Below, piece after piece: positions 9,335-19,443 of a stretch of 24,973 bases of DNA. Source of the stretch: Saccoglossus kowalevskii (Eukaryota > Hemichordata > Enteropneusta > Harrimaniidae). A program made the position numbers and the translations under genes. The stretch spans positions 26,967-51,939 of the forward strand of contig NW_003108588.1 of the NCBI RefSeq assembly GCF_000003605.2. Direction: 5' to 3'. The stretch's first letter is position 1. Every line of letters starts with the position of its first letter. The notes below the pieces were generated by a model. The model saw only the letters and a list, made by a program, of their open reading frames with translations, had not been told where the DNA came from and ran no database searches.

Positions 9335-11298
9335 TTTCTATATGTCTTATAGTATCTTAAAATTTAGTAATTCCAATCTGATGTGACATGTGTGTGTGCA
9401 TATTAGCTTACTAATTATTCTCTGATTTCTATATGTCTTATAGTATCTTAAAATTTAGTAATTCCAATCTGATGTGACATGTGTGTGCATATTAGCTTAC
9501 TAATTATTCTCTGATTTCTACTTGTGATTTGGTACTTGTGATAACCCCCAATAATGATTTAGACAATTTGGATGGGAGAACCAAAACGGTGGTCGGTAGT
9601 TTAAATACAAGGCAGCTCCTTGGTGGAATCACGCCTGTTATTTTTAATGAGTGTCCCTTTATTGTGAAAGAAATGTGTAAGATTTGATTCTGTTAATTTT
9701 CCCAAAGAGTGGGCACATGGGGTAATAACTCAAATCTATAAAAAAAAAAAAAAGGAGATATAGACAAAGTGTGCAATTATCGAGGCATTCCCTTTCTTCC
9801 CGTAATTTTTAGCATTTTGTAATTGTAATATTTTTGACACTAGACTTTATGTTCAATTATTATAATAATAGCAAGCAGGATTCAGTAAGTCGTGTTCTAC
9901 TTCTGACAACATATTTATTCTCAACACGATTAGTTCTAAGTATTATAGTATTTATTTGGTGAATCTCTGGTTAATAGAACTATTTTTTCTCGGGATAGAA
10001 TTGAAATTCTGAAAATTATTCCTTTTTTATATGCCAAGCATGGGACCTCACACTTGTAAGCTCTTTCAAAATTAACCTCTGTTAAATCTGCTGCATGAAT
10101 ATTGTAGCAAATGAAACCTAAATACCATCTTCGTTTTCAGAAGGGATAGGTTAAAGCACTAAGAGAATTAGACATGTAATAATCAATTTATACCAGTAAC
10201 TCCATTACAAAATTACTTAGGATGTTCTTGACATTGAATCCACATGCTAATAAGGTTCTATTTAACCTGAAAAGAAGTATAAATGTTGTACCCTTCACTG
10301 TCCATGTCCTTTAAACTCTTAGAATTTCGTCTTATTTTACTTTGTTTCTAAGATATTTCATGAATCTAATCATATTGAGGCAGTACACATTAAAATGCTA
10401 CCTTTCTCTACCCTAAATCTCTGTAGTAATGCTACAATTGTTTCGCTGTAATTTGATATATATTTTGGGTAAATAAATAATGGGTGAAAATTTTGGATAT
10501 GAAAACTGAAAGATTAGCATACAAATTCTACGTATTTCAACGCAATATGGTAGCCATGCAAACGTACAGTTCGGGCCAGAAATGTCAAACAATTGCTACA
10601 AAGTCATGGTTTAGGGACATTTGGGTTCAACAAGACGTTGACACTAAATCTGAAAATAAAACTGTTCATTTTAATATTTATCAAAAGTGGTATTGCCATT
10701 GATATACAAACTTAGTCGGGGATACGGTTCGGGCAACTTGAAACGTATGCCTCGTTCACAAAAGGACCTGCATTGGAGGACTACTTGCAAGTAAAATTTA
10801 GAATCTCGGCAAATAATTGTAATATACAGACCGGCCCTAGGAATAACATACCCATACCAAATTGAAAATGTATGTGAAATATGAACTTGTTCATTTCCGA
10901 CTGGTATGTTCTATTTATAGTGACTTGTGATGCATAGATATTGATGCATTTTTTTTTTTGTATTTAAAACATTTTTATTGAGTCAATTTACATAGTTACA
11001 TGTATGTGTACTAAAATTTTAAGTTCAGAGAACATGGCAGTTGAATTGTAACATACTCCCTGGTACAACACTTACAATAAAATTTGACTCTTTTCTCATA
11101 AAAAACCAACAAAAAACAAAACAAAGGAATTGCCCCCCCCCCCCCGGCCAAAAACTTGCCTGTAAAAGGTGGGCCACAAAAACTCCCAAATTTCCCCATA
11201 TCGGATGCATCCACATCTGAATAAAGCCAATGGATTGCATCATGAAAAAACACCCGCCCCGCGAGCTCCCAAACAACTTTAATTGAAACAAACGCTTT

Positions 11299-11341
<43 letters not shown>

Positions 11342-11590
11342 ACTCAAAGCGCATAACTCTACAAGTTCAGGTTAACATATATCAAAAATAACATTACTGT
11401 TCAAAAGTTCAAAACTCACCATTCACCAACCATATTTCCGTTCAACAGTTCAAAATAACAGTACAGAAACAACAGTTCGTTCGAAAGTTTCCTACTGCCC
11501 CGTACACCACGACAAACGAAAATAGCCTACTGCGTTCATTAAATCATCCAAATCTGGGACACTGCCTGTCAGCCGAATTATCTTCAGTCC

Positions 11591-11640
11591 NNNNNNNNNN
11601 NNNNNNNNNNNNNNNNNNNNNNNNNNNNNNNNNNNNNNNN
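11591..11640. other. Assembly gap (50 N)
   Basis: Exactly 50 unknown bases inside the ORF1-like copy. The round number suggests a placeholder, so the true length and the frame across it are unknown. Confidence 1.
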
Positions 11641-11869
11641 CGACCATTTATCCCAACTCGATGTGCATTTTCGATCATGGCGGCTGCGCTCTCGAACCCC
11701 AACTTCTCCTTTAATAAATCCGCAATTATTTCCATGCAGTTCTCGCCCTGCTGTATCTGGAATCCACCAAACCTAAGGTTGAAAGCTCTTGAGTATCTAG
11801 CAAGCCAAAGCGCCTCTTCCTCATTTTCCCTGGTTTTGGCTTCCAACTCCTTGATCTTTCTATCGAAAT
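11641..11869 (-). pseudogene. L1-type ORF1 protein fragment
   Basis: The minus-strand frame from the target-site junction reads FDRKIKELEAKTRENEEEA, then ARYSRAFNLRFGGFQ, then GENCMEIIADLLKEKLGF and IENAHRVGING, and runs into the N gap. A coiled-coil-like lead, a NLRFGG strand, GENC and IENAHRVG are hallmarks of the RRM/C-terminal domain of L1-type ORF1 RNA-binding proteins (Transposase_22 type). The start is lost by 5' truncation. The 3' part beyond the gap (11544-11590) can be read in more than one frame and does not obviously continue the domain. Confidence 0.8.
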
Positions 11870-12000
11870 ATATTGATGCATTTTACGTTAACCTATCCCT
11901 GGTTCATAAATCCCGTAATATATGTAAACTGAGAAATCTTGGCAGATATCTTAAAGGCACATTTTTAAAAGAGAGGAACACATTATTAATTTACAATTGA

Positions 12001-13040
12001 TGATTGATCGAACGAACTTGTATAAATATCTCTAGTACTAACTTCTGTATCTTTCTTTCGATATAGCTGTCGCCTCAGTCGTGTTATCATGGTCGACGAA
12101 CGAAGGTTGATTATAATTTAAGCAAATGCAAGAAACGCATACCAAAAGACACCTTAGTTCATCGACCGTAATAACATGATAGGGTAACCACTAGAAAAAT
12201 CTAGAAGCGTACGTACTGGATGCAACTCCGCAATGAATATTGAAATTCATTGTTATTAGTAATGGAACCTTATATGTGATGCCGAATTTATAATTACTGT
12301 CATCGCAAGAATATTATATTGCTATACATTGAACAGTATTGCTTACCAACTAATCAAGCTAAAACAAAACACTTGTTACCCTATATTCTCCATATTTAAG
12401 ATTGTTTAATAGAAATGTATCAGAAGTCACACGTCGCTGATGAAAGTGTGATGAAACCCGTGCGTGAAAGCCGTGGGTGAAACATTGCAAATTTCCTTTA
12501 CTTTTCACTAACTTCTATACATTCAATTTTGTGTATACATGTATATTGTTATGAACACTAGCTTCGTGTTCGGGGATCGGGAACTTCGTCTCGCTTGGCT
12601 GGTAACATTTACCAGCTTTATTCACCCAAACAGTCAGGGGAGGTAACCCCTCGCTGTACAGTTCTCTCCTGCTTCTCCCTCTTACAAAGGTTACACACTC
12701 TAAGGCGTGGCAGAGTAAATATGCGATCGCTGCAGTCGTTGGCACGATCACTTGATTACCAGGGACGTGTCTCACGGTTAAAGCCTTGCAAAGTTGACAC
12801 TACTGAAATGTGTGTATATAATCTCTACTCAAAAGATGCCAATTGTTGATTCTAAACAAAAGTATAACGGCGAGTGATTGGAAAGTGCGAAAGTGAAGTC
12901 GCTATCTTAACAATATGAACAGAAACATTTGATTACGTTCTTGGGAGTCTTCGTGACCTGAAATGAGTTCGATGACATTTTGCTGTTTAGTTGCTTGTTG
13001 TACGATACCCGGATTTTGAACTCTCACTGTACGATACCCT
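12001..13040. other. Unassigned intergenic stretch
   Basis: No gene is evident. The block at 12540-12780 is GC-richer than its surroundings and has overlapping open frames on both strands (12515-12775 minus, 12595-12849 plus). Neither shows a known domain or an ATG in good context, and I read it as a relic repeat. It holds a small palindrome, CTGGTAACATTTACCAG, at about 12599. Confidence 0.4.
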
Positions 13041-13497
13041 TTAAGGTAGAAGCCAACTCATATTAATAAATGGAAATACCCATAATTTCATTTTTCAATA
13101 AATTGTACTCCAGGGCAATATATGGATATTGACTTTTAAAAAGTTGGTGGTCACCAACCTAATTTTCGAGAATTGATGGTTGTATTTTAGTGGATAATGG
13201 CCATCTTGTCAGTATTACTAGTATAACGCTTTTACCATAGATTCCTATGACAGAGATATTTATCTCAAATTGTAGCCTAGTGACATAGGCCGGAACATTT
13301 TTAATATTGTGATTGATGGGGTACTGTTTGTTGTCCAGAATTATTTCAAAAATCTGGGTTTTTAAAAGTGTCGAAAAATGCAATAATTGTGTTCTATTGA
13401 ATTGTTTTTAAAAAGCCACTGTAACACACAGGGATAGGTCCATGGGTGCCATTCATGACTAATTTTCTACAAATTTATGAGTAGGCTTCTACCTTAA
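13041..13497 (+). mobile_element. TTAA-flanked MITE-like element, copy 1
   Basis: It starts at TTAA (13041) and ends at TTAA (13494-13497), with inner ends GGTAGAAGCC and GGCTTCTACC; length is 449 bp between the TTAA sites. Its body aligns in reverse complement with copy 2 to the right: shared blocks are GTACTCCA, ATATTGACTT, CTTTTACCATAG, TGACATAGGC and AAAATCTGGGTTTT. TTAA targets suggest piggyBac-type movement, though the tips do not start with the CCC common in that group. Confidence 0.8.
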
Positions 13498-14060
13498 GGT
13501 AGAAGCCTACTCACAATTTTTGACAAAATTGGTCATAAATCGCATGACAATGTTCATTAGTTTATTATGTACAACCATGAAGCTAATGTCCCATGGTACA
13601 ATGAAATAGCTTAGCATTATTTTGTGTGTTACAGCTAAGTTTTTTGAGAAACGTGTCCTAATATTTCTTGAAAATCGCTATTTTTAGAACAATTCCATAG
13701 AACACAATGTTAAAGAAAAATTGCATTTTTGACACTTTTTAAAACCCAGATTTTTAAAAAAATTCAGAACAACAAAAAGTACTCAATCATTAACAATATA
13801 TGATTTTTTCAGCCTATGTCACCAGGCTAGATTTTGAGATATTGCATAATATCTCTGCCAAAGGAACCTATGGTAAAAGCATTATGATTGTGCCAAAATG
13901 GCGACTTTCCACTTAAATAAAACTATCAATATCTCGAAAATAAGGCTGGTGACTCCCAACTTTTTTTAAGTCAATATCCCTATATTGTCTTGGAGTACAG
14001 TTTGTTGCAAAATGAATAAATTCTGTGTTTTTTTAATTTATGAGTAGGCTTCTACCTTAA
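13494..14060 (-). mobile_element. TTAA-flanked MITE-like element, copy 2, inverted
   Basis: Same family as copy 1 but in opposite orientation; 559 bp between TTAA at 13494 and TTAA at 14057. It is about 110 bp longer than copy 1: the segment with AAGAAATATTAGGACACG and TTAGCTGTAACACAC (reverse strand) is partly missing in copy 1. The two share a single central TTAA, giving the perfect 30-bp palindrome GTAGGCTTCTACC-TTAA-GGTAGAAGCCTAC. Confidence 0.8.
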
Positions 14061-14062
14061 TA

Positions 14063-14109
14063 TGCTGGTTCCCGGTGTCCCTCGCGAACTCTTATGGCGG
14101 GAACCAGCA
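14063..14109. repeat. 12-bp perfect-stem hairpin
   Basis: TGCTGGTTCCCG (14063-14074) pairs perfectly with CGGGAACCAGCA (14098-14109) around a 23-nt loop. It lies 2 nt past the outer TTAA of the inverted element pair. Confidence 0.75.
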
Positions 14110-15307
14110 AGCCAACAAACGTCTTTTAACTGTAATCACGTCCTCTTGTGGCGTACCCACTACCTTCTTTCGTTTTCTTCGGACAATTGCGAAATTGTTT
14201 CCTGAACAGATTATACTTTATTGAGCTTTTATATACGGGTCTATCGTGGTGGTCGTCATGGTCGAAATTCTGCAATATTTAATACAAATAACAATTTAAT
14301 TTGAACATGGAAAATAGAAAAATTGAAGTGCGCCCGCCTACGACTGGTTAATCTTATCTATAGATGACCTCAACGATGAACTTTAAATTATCACGTGATA
14401 TCTGTCACGGTCAGATTAAAGGTTAACGGGTTTACAGAGCAGACTTACACGTATATATTGGAGTATTTCCAACCCTACAACTGATTAATTTGTTATAGTT
14501 CTTCACATATTCGGAACACGACAGCTCTGTCAGGTTTTGTGTTGTTATTCTCGCTTGTGCCGTCAACGCTATAGAACACATTTGTAGGCGCATTTTGGCT
14601 TGATTGCGTTCCCTATGGGGCACGTATTGATTAAGTGATCTCCACCGGTATGCGGGGTATCACGCGCTTGCAGGTTTAAATCGACACAGTGACCGTACAC
14701 TGCGGCATTTGTTCACCGGGGGACTGCAAACTCAATTTCCTCCCAGCAGCCGTGTTACGAGGTAAGTCCCTTTACAAGAGCGAAACTAACATCGAAAGGC
14801 TAAAGGTTGTGTACTGCTATTGGCATGATACGTTTACCATGCAGCGCACTCAACCAACATACAATATATACTGACAGATAACTGATAATTAAATAGCGGG
14901 ATAGACGATGCAAGTTCCGTAATCCGATTCCCAAATAATGATAATCTAGTATTAATCTCACCAAGAAAAACAACTCAACTATACACTATTTTTAGAGAGC
15001 TATCGCATTCGCGTATGTCAATGTTAATACTACAAGTAGGGCAAAGCTCCCAATTACAGATCATGGTTATTGTTATTTCGCGTGTGGGATTTCAACTGCT
15101 TATTCATGTACGGCTTCTCTTTAATAATTGGCGACGTAGTTAACAACGATCATTTATGGTATGTGTACATGACTAGACCTCGGATTACAATACAAAGAAT
15201 GTGATAATGATATAGACCTTATGGTGAAATCAGGGTTACTAAACCGTTTTGAAATGTGCGTGTAATGCGATGACTTAATTGGAAATCAAAACCGAATTTG
15301 GGGTTGA
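14110..15307. other. Unassigned intergenic stretch, partly GC-richer
   Basis: No protein gene is recognised. The section at about 14500-14770 is less AT-rich than its surroundings. Open frames at 14432-14623 (minus) and 14689-14874 (plus, GTG start only) have no known motif. See the separate entry for a possible 5' exon. Confidence 0.4.
14640..14761 (+). other. Possible 5' noncoding exon of gene 2
   Basis: A GC-richer stretch ends in CCGTGTTACGAG|GTAAGT, a near-consensus donor. The first coding exon of gene 2 (21707) begins with a good acceptor, so at least one upstream exon should exist. This is the best donor I noticed between the genes. The link would need a 6.9-kb intron and is guesswork. 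Confidence 0.2.
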
Positions 15308-15870
15308 AACTATTATTACTAGACTTGTCTGTGTTGTGACTACTAGTATAATGATGTGTTCTTAACCATGACACAGCCATTACTCTACAATGACTGAGGG
15401 TATTGTACTGTAAAGACAAAACATGAATTGCACAGACAAAACAAACAAGACAGTATGTGTAACTATTAAACAAAAAATAACTATTACAGACCCTCTTTAA
15501 AACCCTTTTTTTTTAATTTATTTAATTTTGTATATTGTATTTTTTAAATATTTGACCAATGCATATTGTTGTAAAGTTATTTTGTCTTTCCTCTTTCTGG
15601 TTTGTTTTGTTATCACATTCAAATAAGGTTTTTTTGCTGTATATAATACATCTAGGATGAAGTGAAAATTATTTTTTTGCAAAGTCCATTTTTGTTCTAT
15701 GTGTGGTTTTCTACTACCTAAGTCAATTTCGAAACTATAGGCACTGTCAAAAGTCTCCTCATTTGTGTATTGTTTTATTTCATTTACCGATTTTTTTCCG
15801 AGTTGAAAGTGTTATTACTGGACTTGTCTTGATTGCGACTATAATATTCTTAACCACTACACAGCCACAC
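15308..15870. repeat. Diverged 60-70 bp direct repeat pair
   Basis: Copies are at about 15304-15380 and 15801-15869. Both read gttgaaa-t-ttattact-gacttgtctt, then g-gact---ataat, then ttcttaacca--acacagcca. They are separated by about 430 bp of low-complexity AT/T-rich sequence without a gene. Confidence 0.65.
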
Positions 15871-15917
15871 CAAGTAAACATTTGTTTATTTTTGTCAGAT
15901 ATCCATGTATATAGAGT

Positions 15918-15936
15918 CCCAGGTGTGTCACCTGGG
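15918..15936. repeat. Short perfect hairpin
   Basis: CCCAGGTG-TGT-CACCTGGG, an 8-bp stem with a 3-nt loop. No role can be assigned. Confidence 0.6.
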
Positions 15937-16141
15937 TAATCATTTATAGTGGAGCTAAATTTTACTGACTTTAATAATGAATCACATCCCAGGAATTACA
16001 TGCATGTATTTGTTCATACCATGTCTGTTTGTCTACCACAGCTGTCTCATTCCAGAAATCATGTGGTTATATGCTGTAGCCTGGTGGTACAAGATCAAAT
16101 TACCAACATAATTACTTGGATTACCGTTATTAATAACATGA

Positions 16142-16232
16142 GGTTATTACGAGGATACCTCAAAGTATGCACGAAGACAGTACAGCAGGTGTACTGTCTG
16201 AGAGCATACTTTGAGGTAATCTCGTAATAACC
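16142..16232. repeat. 91-nt strong stem-loop (miRNA-precursor-like or foldback element)
   Basis: The outer arms 16142-16170 (GGTTATTACGAG, then TACCTCAAAGTATGC) and 16204-16232 pair at 27 of 29 positions. After a 4/4 internal loop, AGACAGTACA (16175-16184) pairs perfectly with TGTACTGTCT (16190-16199) around the loop GCAGG. The flanks carry the palindrome GTTATTAATAAC (16126-16137) and (ATT)n. Length and pairing resemble an animal pre-miRNA, but near-perfect arms and flanking palindromes equally suit a small foldback transposon. Confidence 0.85.
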
Positions 16233-16867
16233 GTATTATTATTATTATACATCTTTTCCTTCCAAAGATACACCATGGGAATGCCAAAATTCAAAATGTT
16301 TAGAACAGAATCAGAGAACTTATTTGTGAGTTTGTTTTTATTATTAGAGGATGCTTACGCGTGTAATCATTCTCTATTCCATATTTGGAATTCGCATTTT
16401 CTAATATGGTAGGGTGAAAATACCCCATAAAATACCGCAAAATTACGGCACGCTGTAACTTATGGCGTTACGATGTCAGATGTATAATAATAACTCGCAG
16501 GGTAACAAAGGTATTCCTTTCATCTTTATAAATATCATAATTCAAACTGAAACAAGAGGTTTATTATAAGACAACATAATAACAATGAAATGTTTTCAAA
16601 TGAAGTCTTATAATTCATAAATATTCAAGGAGATGGAGGGAATGTTGCCAGAAATATTCTACACGATTTATTTTATCTAGCAATTCAATGTACCTGTGAT
16701 GATTTCTAGAGATTTATCCATGCCTTCTTAATTGACTTCAAAAAAGACTTTGCTTCCAAGCTTTATAAAATGAAATCTCAGGAAAATTTTAGAAACAAAG
16801 CTATTTTGGGTCACATTACATGTATGTCATTTTAAGTTCTTAAAATAGGGCAAAAATGACATTTTTT
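16233..16867. other. AT-rich intergenic stretch
   Basis: No open frame of note on either strand, and no repeat I can define. Confidence 0.4.
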
Positions 16868-17103
16868 GATGTAAAACCACACTTAACATGCACAAATTAA
16901 AATGAAAACTGATATGCATCTGTGTATTTTAGTGATACACCTCTGTAGTGAATTTCATAAAAAACTGACATGGCACACATTTTAGCTTGTTTTTGAACTG
17001 TAAACTATACTTAAAATGGACAGATTCAAAAACAAAATTAACGTATGTGCATCTGTACGTTTTAGTAATAGACTTTTATAGCGAATTTTGTGATAATTGA
17101 TCT
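16868..17103. repeat. Diverged tandem duplication, period ~128 bp
   Basis: About 16868-16975 and 16996-17103 share TGTAAA-C---ACTTAA-ATG, TATGTGCATCTGT-like and TTTTAGT-ATA-AC blocks followed by a GTGAATTT/GCGAATTT motif. Identity looks near 65-70% by eye. Confidence 0.55.
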
Positions 17104-17567
17104 AAGTGTTTCAGAGTTGCAAGATGGTACACCTTTATAGAAGTTTTTGAAAGAAAAGTTGTTTTTTTACCATAAATGCCCCAAAATCCCCCTTTAATTA
17201 CTGTGCTTTAATGTACATGAAAAAATACCTGTTTAAATAAAATTGGTTCATGCATGTCTGATTTAAGCCCGTGTTCTGGCATTGCCGTGCTTGGCAGTGG
17301 CTAAATCTTGGACTTATTTCATAATAAATTCTGTAAATGTCTGCTCAGAGTTAACTGCAAGGCCTTAAAGGCCCAGGTATACTATAAATACGCCCCTAAA
17401 CAATAGGGATTATTTCCTTGCTTGTCACGCTGTAGTAAACAGCTCCGGTAAAAACGCATTTTCTCGAACTTACAGGTCTATTATGTCGTGCCAAAGTGGA
17501 TGCATGTGACCATGAATATCACAGCAGTGACTGTGTGTAGTATTTATGACAATAAATAGTGTATAAA

Positions 17568-17870
17568 TGATATCTTCAATTCTCTAATTTAAGTGAATAT
17601 TTTTGTAATTTTTGGTAAAAGGTTATACTTTCGACTTTTTGTTGAAAACCGCAAGTCCGCTTGCTTTGATACTATACATATAGGTACTACATGTGGACCT
17701 CTCTCAGACTTCTCCATTTTGTGATGATATCTTCAATTCTCTAATTTAAGTGAATATTTTTGTCATTTTTGGTAAAAAGTTATATTTTCGAATTCTTGTT
17801 GAAAACATCAAGTCCGATTGCTTTGATACTATACATATTGTTCATTTTCTAATGATATCTTCAGTTCTTT
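17568..17870. repeat. 157-bp tandem duplication with partial third start
   Basis: TGATATCTTCAATTCTCTAA begins at 17568 and again at 17725. The following ~120 bp (TTTAAGTGAATATTTTTGT, GGTAAAA-GTTATA, TTGAAAAC, CAAGTCCG, TTGCTTTGATACTATACATA) match closely. TGATATCTTCAGTTCT recurs at 17853, after which homology stops. The plus-strand frame at 17750-17974 runs through it and is not considered a gene. Confidence 0.85.
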
Positions 17871-17980
17871 TATTGAAATGTGCATTGCTAACAGCGAAGC
17901 TATCTCAGCCGACAGGATGCTTGTTATTATTTTCATTACGGAAATGTGCTCATAAAACATGTGTTATACCATAAACCATA

Positions 17981-19380
17981 AACAACAACAAAGCCAACAG
18001 TTTCCCTAACATCACTGATAATGGTATTCTGTTCAACAATTAAAATTATTACATTTGAAGTGATCTACAGTTGTCCTGTGAGTGCTAGCACAATGTTGCA
18101 CTCATAAAAACATGTCTGGTTCTTAGGCGTAACTCATATGTTATTTGTTTTTTGTTGTTTATTAACACTGAGCTGTGTAAATAGATTAGTCTGATTCATT
18201 TTCTGTTAAATCCACAACTTACAGTACTGGTGAGATGATATCAATGATATTAACTAAATCTGCATAGGTTTTGTTACGTATCGGTACCTCAATTTTATTT
18301 ATTTGTTTATTTTTAGTGTTGTGCAGGTAATAATAACAGTCAAAGGATTAACTGCTTAGATACTTAATGAGAACGTCTAAATGTCACAACCTTTTTGTTC
18401 AGTGACCCACTACATGTATACAATATACAAAAGGGAACTTGTCTGCCCTGTATAAAAGCCATATCTCGTATACTAATAATACGATAGCTACTAAAGTGAG
18501 ACCCACAATTAGGATAACTACAAGTCTTGTGATATAGAAGCGTATGTTAATTCACAATTTTATGCTGTTCCAGTTTCTTGCTGCACCCCCTGTATTTATG
18601 ATTCTGGATTTTCTATGAAGCCTAACAACATTTCTTGTACTTTTATTAACGAAATGTGACAAGGTATATACGTTTATGAATATTTATAAAATTCAATGGT
18701 AGTTGAATCCAACCAGTTCATCAGTGACATTGACGTTATTTGATGACCTTCCATTGGTATGTTATGTTGGTGAATAGAAACCTCTCATTTCAGTTTGAAT
18801 TGGGAAATTTATAAATATTTAAAAAAAAAATTTAAAGCAATGGGTTTGTTACACGTTTCTTTTTTTTATACACCTTGTACGTGCTATAACTTTATAACAC
18901 TCTACATGTGTTTATCTTCTCCCACCACACACAATTGACACTTGTACACACACACGTACATGCCATCTTTGTAATAACACACATTGGATTAACTTTTGAT
19001 ATAGTTGTATTATGTTTGGATTAAAACACAACTCTATATAGGGCTGCGTTTTAATTAGATTTTATTACAATGCTATTCAACATAAAATTCTGTTTTAATT
19101 AAATAAAACTAGAATACTAGTATCCTGTGACTTAACATAGACACAATTGTGAAGCTTAGATTTAGTAAAGGGGGTAGGTATTGTACAATTATATTAATAT
19201 TAATATAAATTCAAATTAAATTTGATTAAATAATAATATAAATTATGAAAATAGTGACAGTTGTGATTTGGTAGGTCTGTCATCACCTAGTAGGTATAAA
19301 GTTAAATGAATGAATTCATAACGTTGAAACCACAAACACACATGCACAGACACACACATGCACACACCATCCCTTAGTAC
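17981..19380. other. AT-rich intergenic stretch
   Basis: No gene or element recognised. It contains the perfect 18-bp palindrome TATATTAATATTAATATA at about 19191 and CA-rich patches at 18927-18960 and 19333-19400. Confidence 0.4.
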
Positions 19381-19443
19381 CTTCCATGCACACACACAGT
19401 GACCAAACATGCCCTCATTGTAGATCACAGCTTTTTGCTCCAC
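19381..19443 (-). CDS. Weak internal-exon candidate, minus strand
   Basis: On the minus strand a 63-nt open stretch lies between acceptor aacctcttgcag and donor TGGAAG|GTACTA, encoding VEQKAVIYNEGMFGHCVCAW + K. Boundaries are plausible, but no family is recognised. The TGTGTGTGTG core is low-complexity, so this may be chance. Confidence 0.2.

Larger units (their letters stand above)
8197..9514. repeat. Three copies of a 91-bp repeat, split by an inserted element
   Basis: Copies are at 8197-8285, 9335-9425 and 9426-9514. Each begins tttctatatgtcttatag and ends attagcttactaattattc + nctga. Copies 2 and 3 abut directly. Copies 1 and 2 are parted by the 1.05-kb element at 8288-9334. A partial fourth start (tttctacttg) follows at 9515. 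Confidence 0.9.
10949..11869 (-). mobile_element. Retrotransposed L1-ORF1-like copy, 5'-truncated, with target-site duplication
   Basis: The sequence atattgatgca(tttt) occurs at 10938-10952 and 11870-11884 and brackets the element as an 11-15 bp target-site duplication. On the minus strand the element ends in AATAAA, about 15 bases and then a poly(A) run (poly-T on plus at 10949-10959). That is a canonical retroposed 3' end. The 5' end is cut inside an ORF1-like coding part. The insertion interrupts the older LINE remnant. It contains a 38-A run (11303-11340), a 13-C run (11133-11145) and the assembly gap. Confidence 0.85.
9683..11990 (+). pseudogene. Decayed non-LTR retrotransposon reverse-transcriptase ORF, split by a later insertion
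   Basis: In shifting frames, in the expected order, I can read FPKEWAHGVIT (from about 9698), KGDIDKVCNYRGIPF (9753 on; YRGI is an RT N-terminal motif), QAGFSKSCSTSDNIFILN (9872 on), EILKII, IEAVHIKM...SNATI (10374 on), a FRISANNCNIQTGP-like tail (about 10789), SIYSDL (about 10909) and, past the insertion, SRNICKLRNLGRYLKGTF (11911 on). The order and spacing match the RT and C-terminal tail of LINE ORF2 proteins. The catalytic FADD region is not visible, and stops and frameshifts are many, so it is dead. I do not assign a clade. The part at 10949-11869 belongs to the inserted element. Confidence 0.75.

Noticed and set aside
11011-11343. Minus-strand frame of 110 codons starting with a poly-Phe run
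   Set aside because: The run is the 38-A homopolymer; the rest is the 3' part of the retrocopy in an arbitrary frame.
11677-12000. Plus-strand 107-codon frame as one gene
   Set aside because: Its first half is antisense to the ORF1-like fragment and its second half is the LINE tail, so it crosses the target-site junction.
12515-12849. Opposing open frames as a small gene
   Set aside because: No domain, no convincing start and no splice context; better read as relic repeat.
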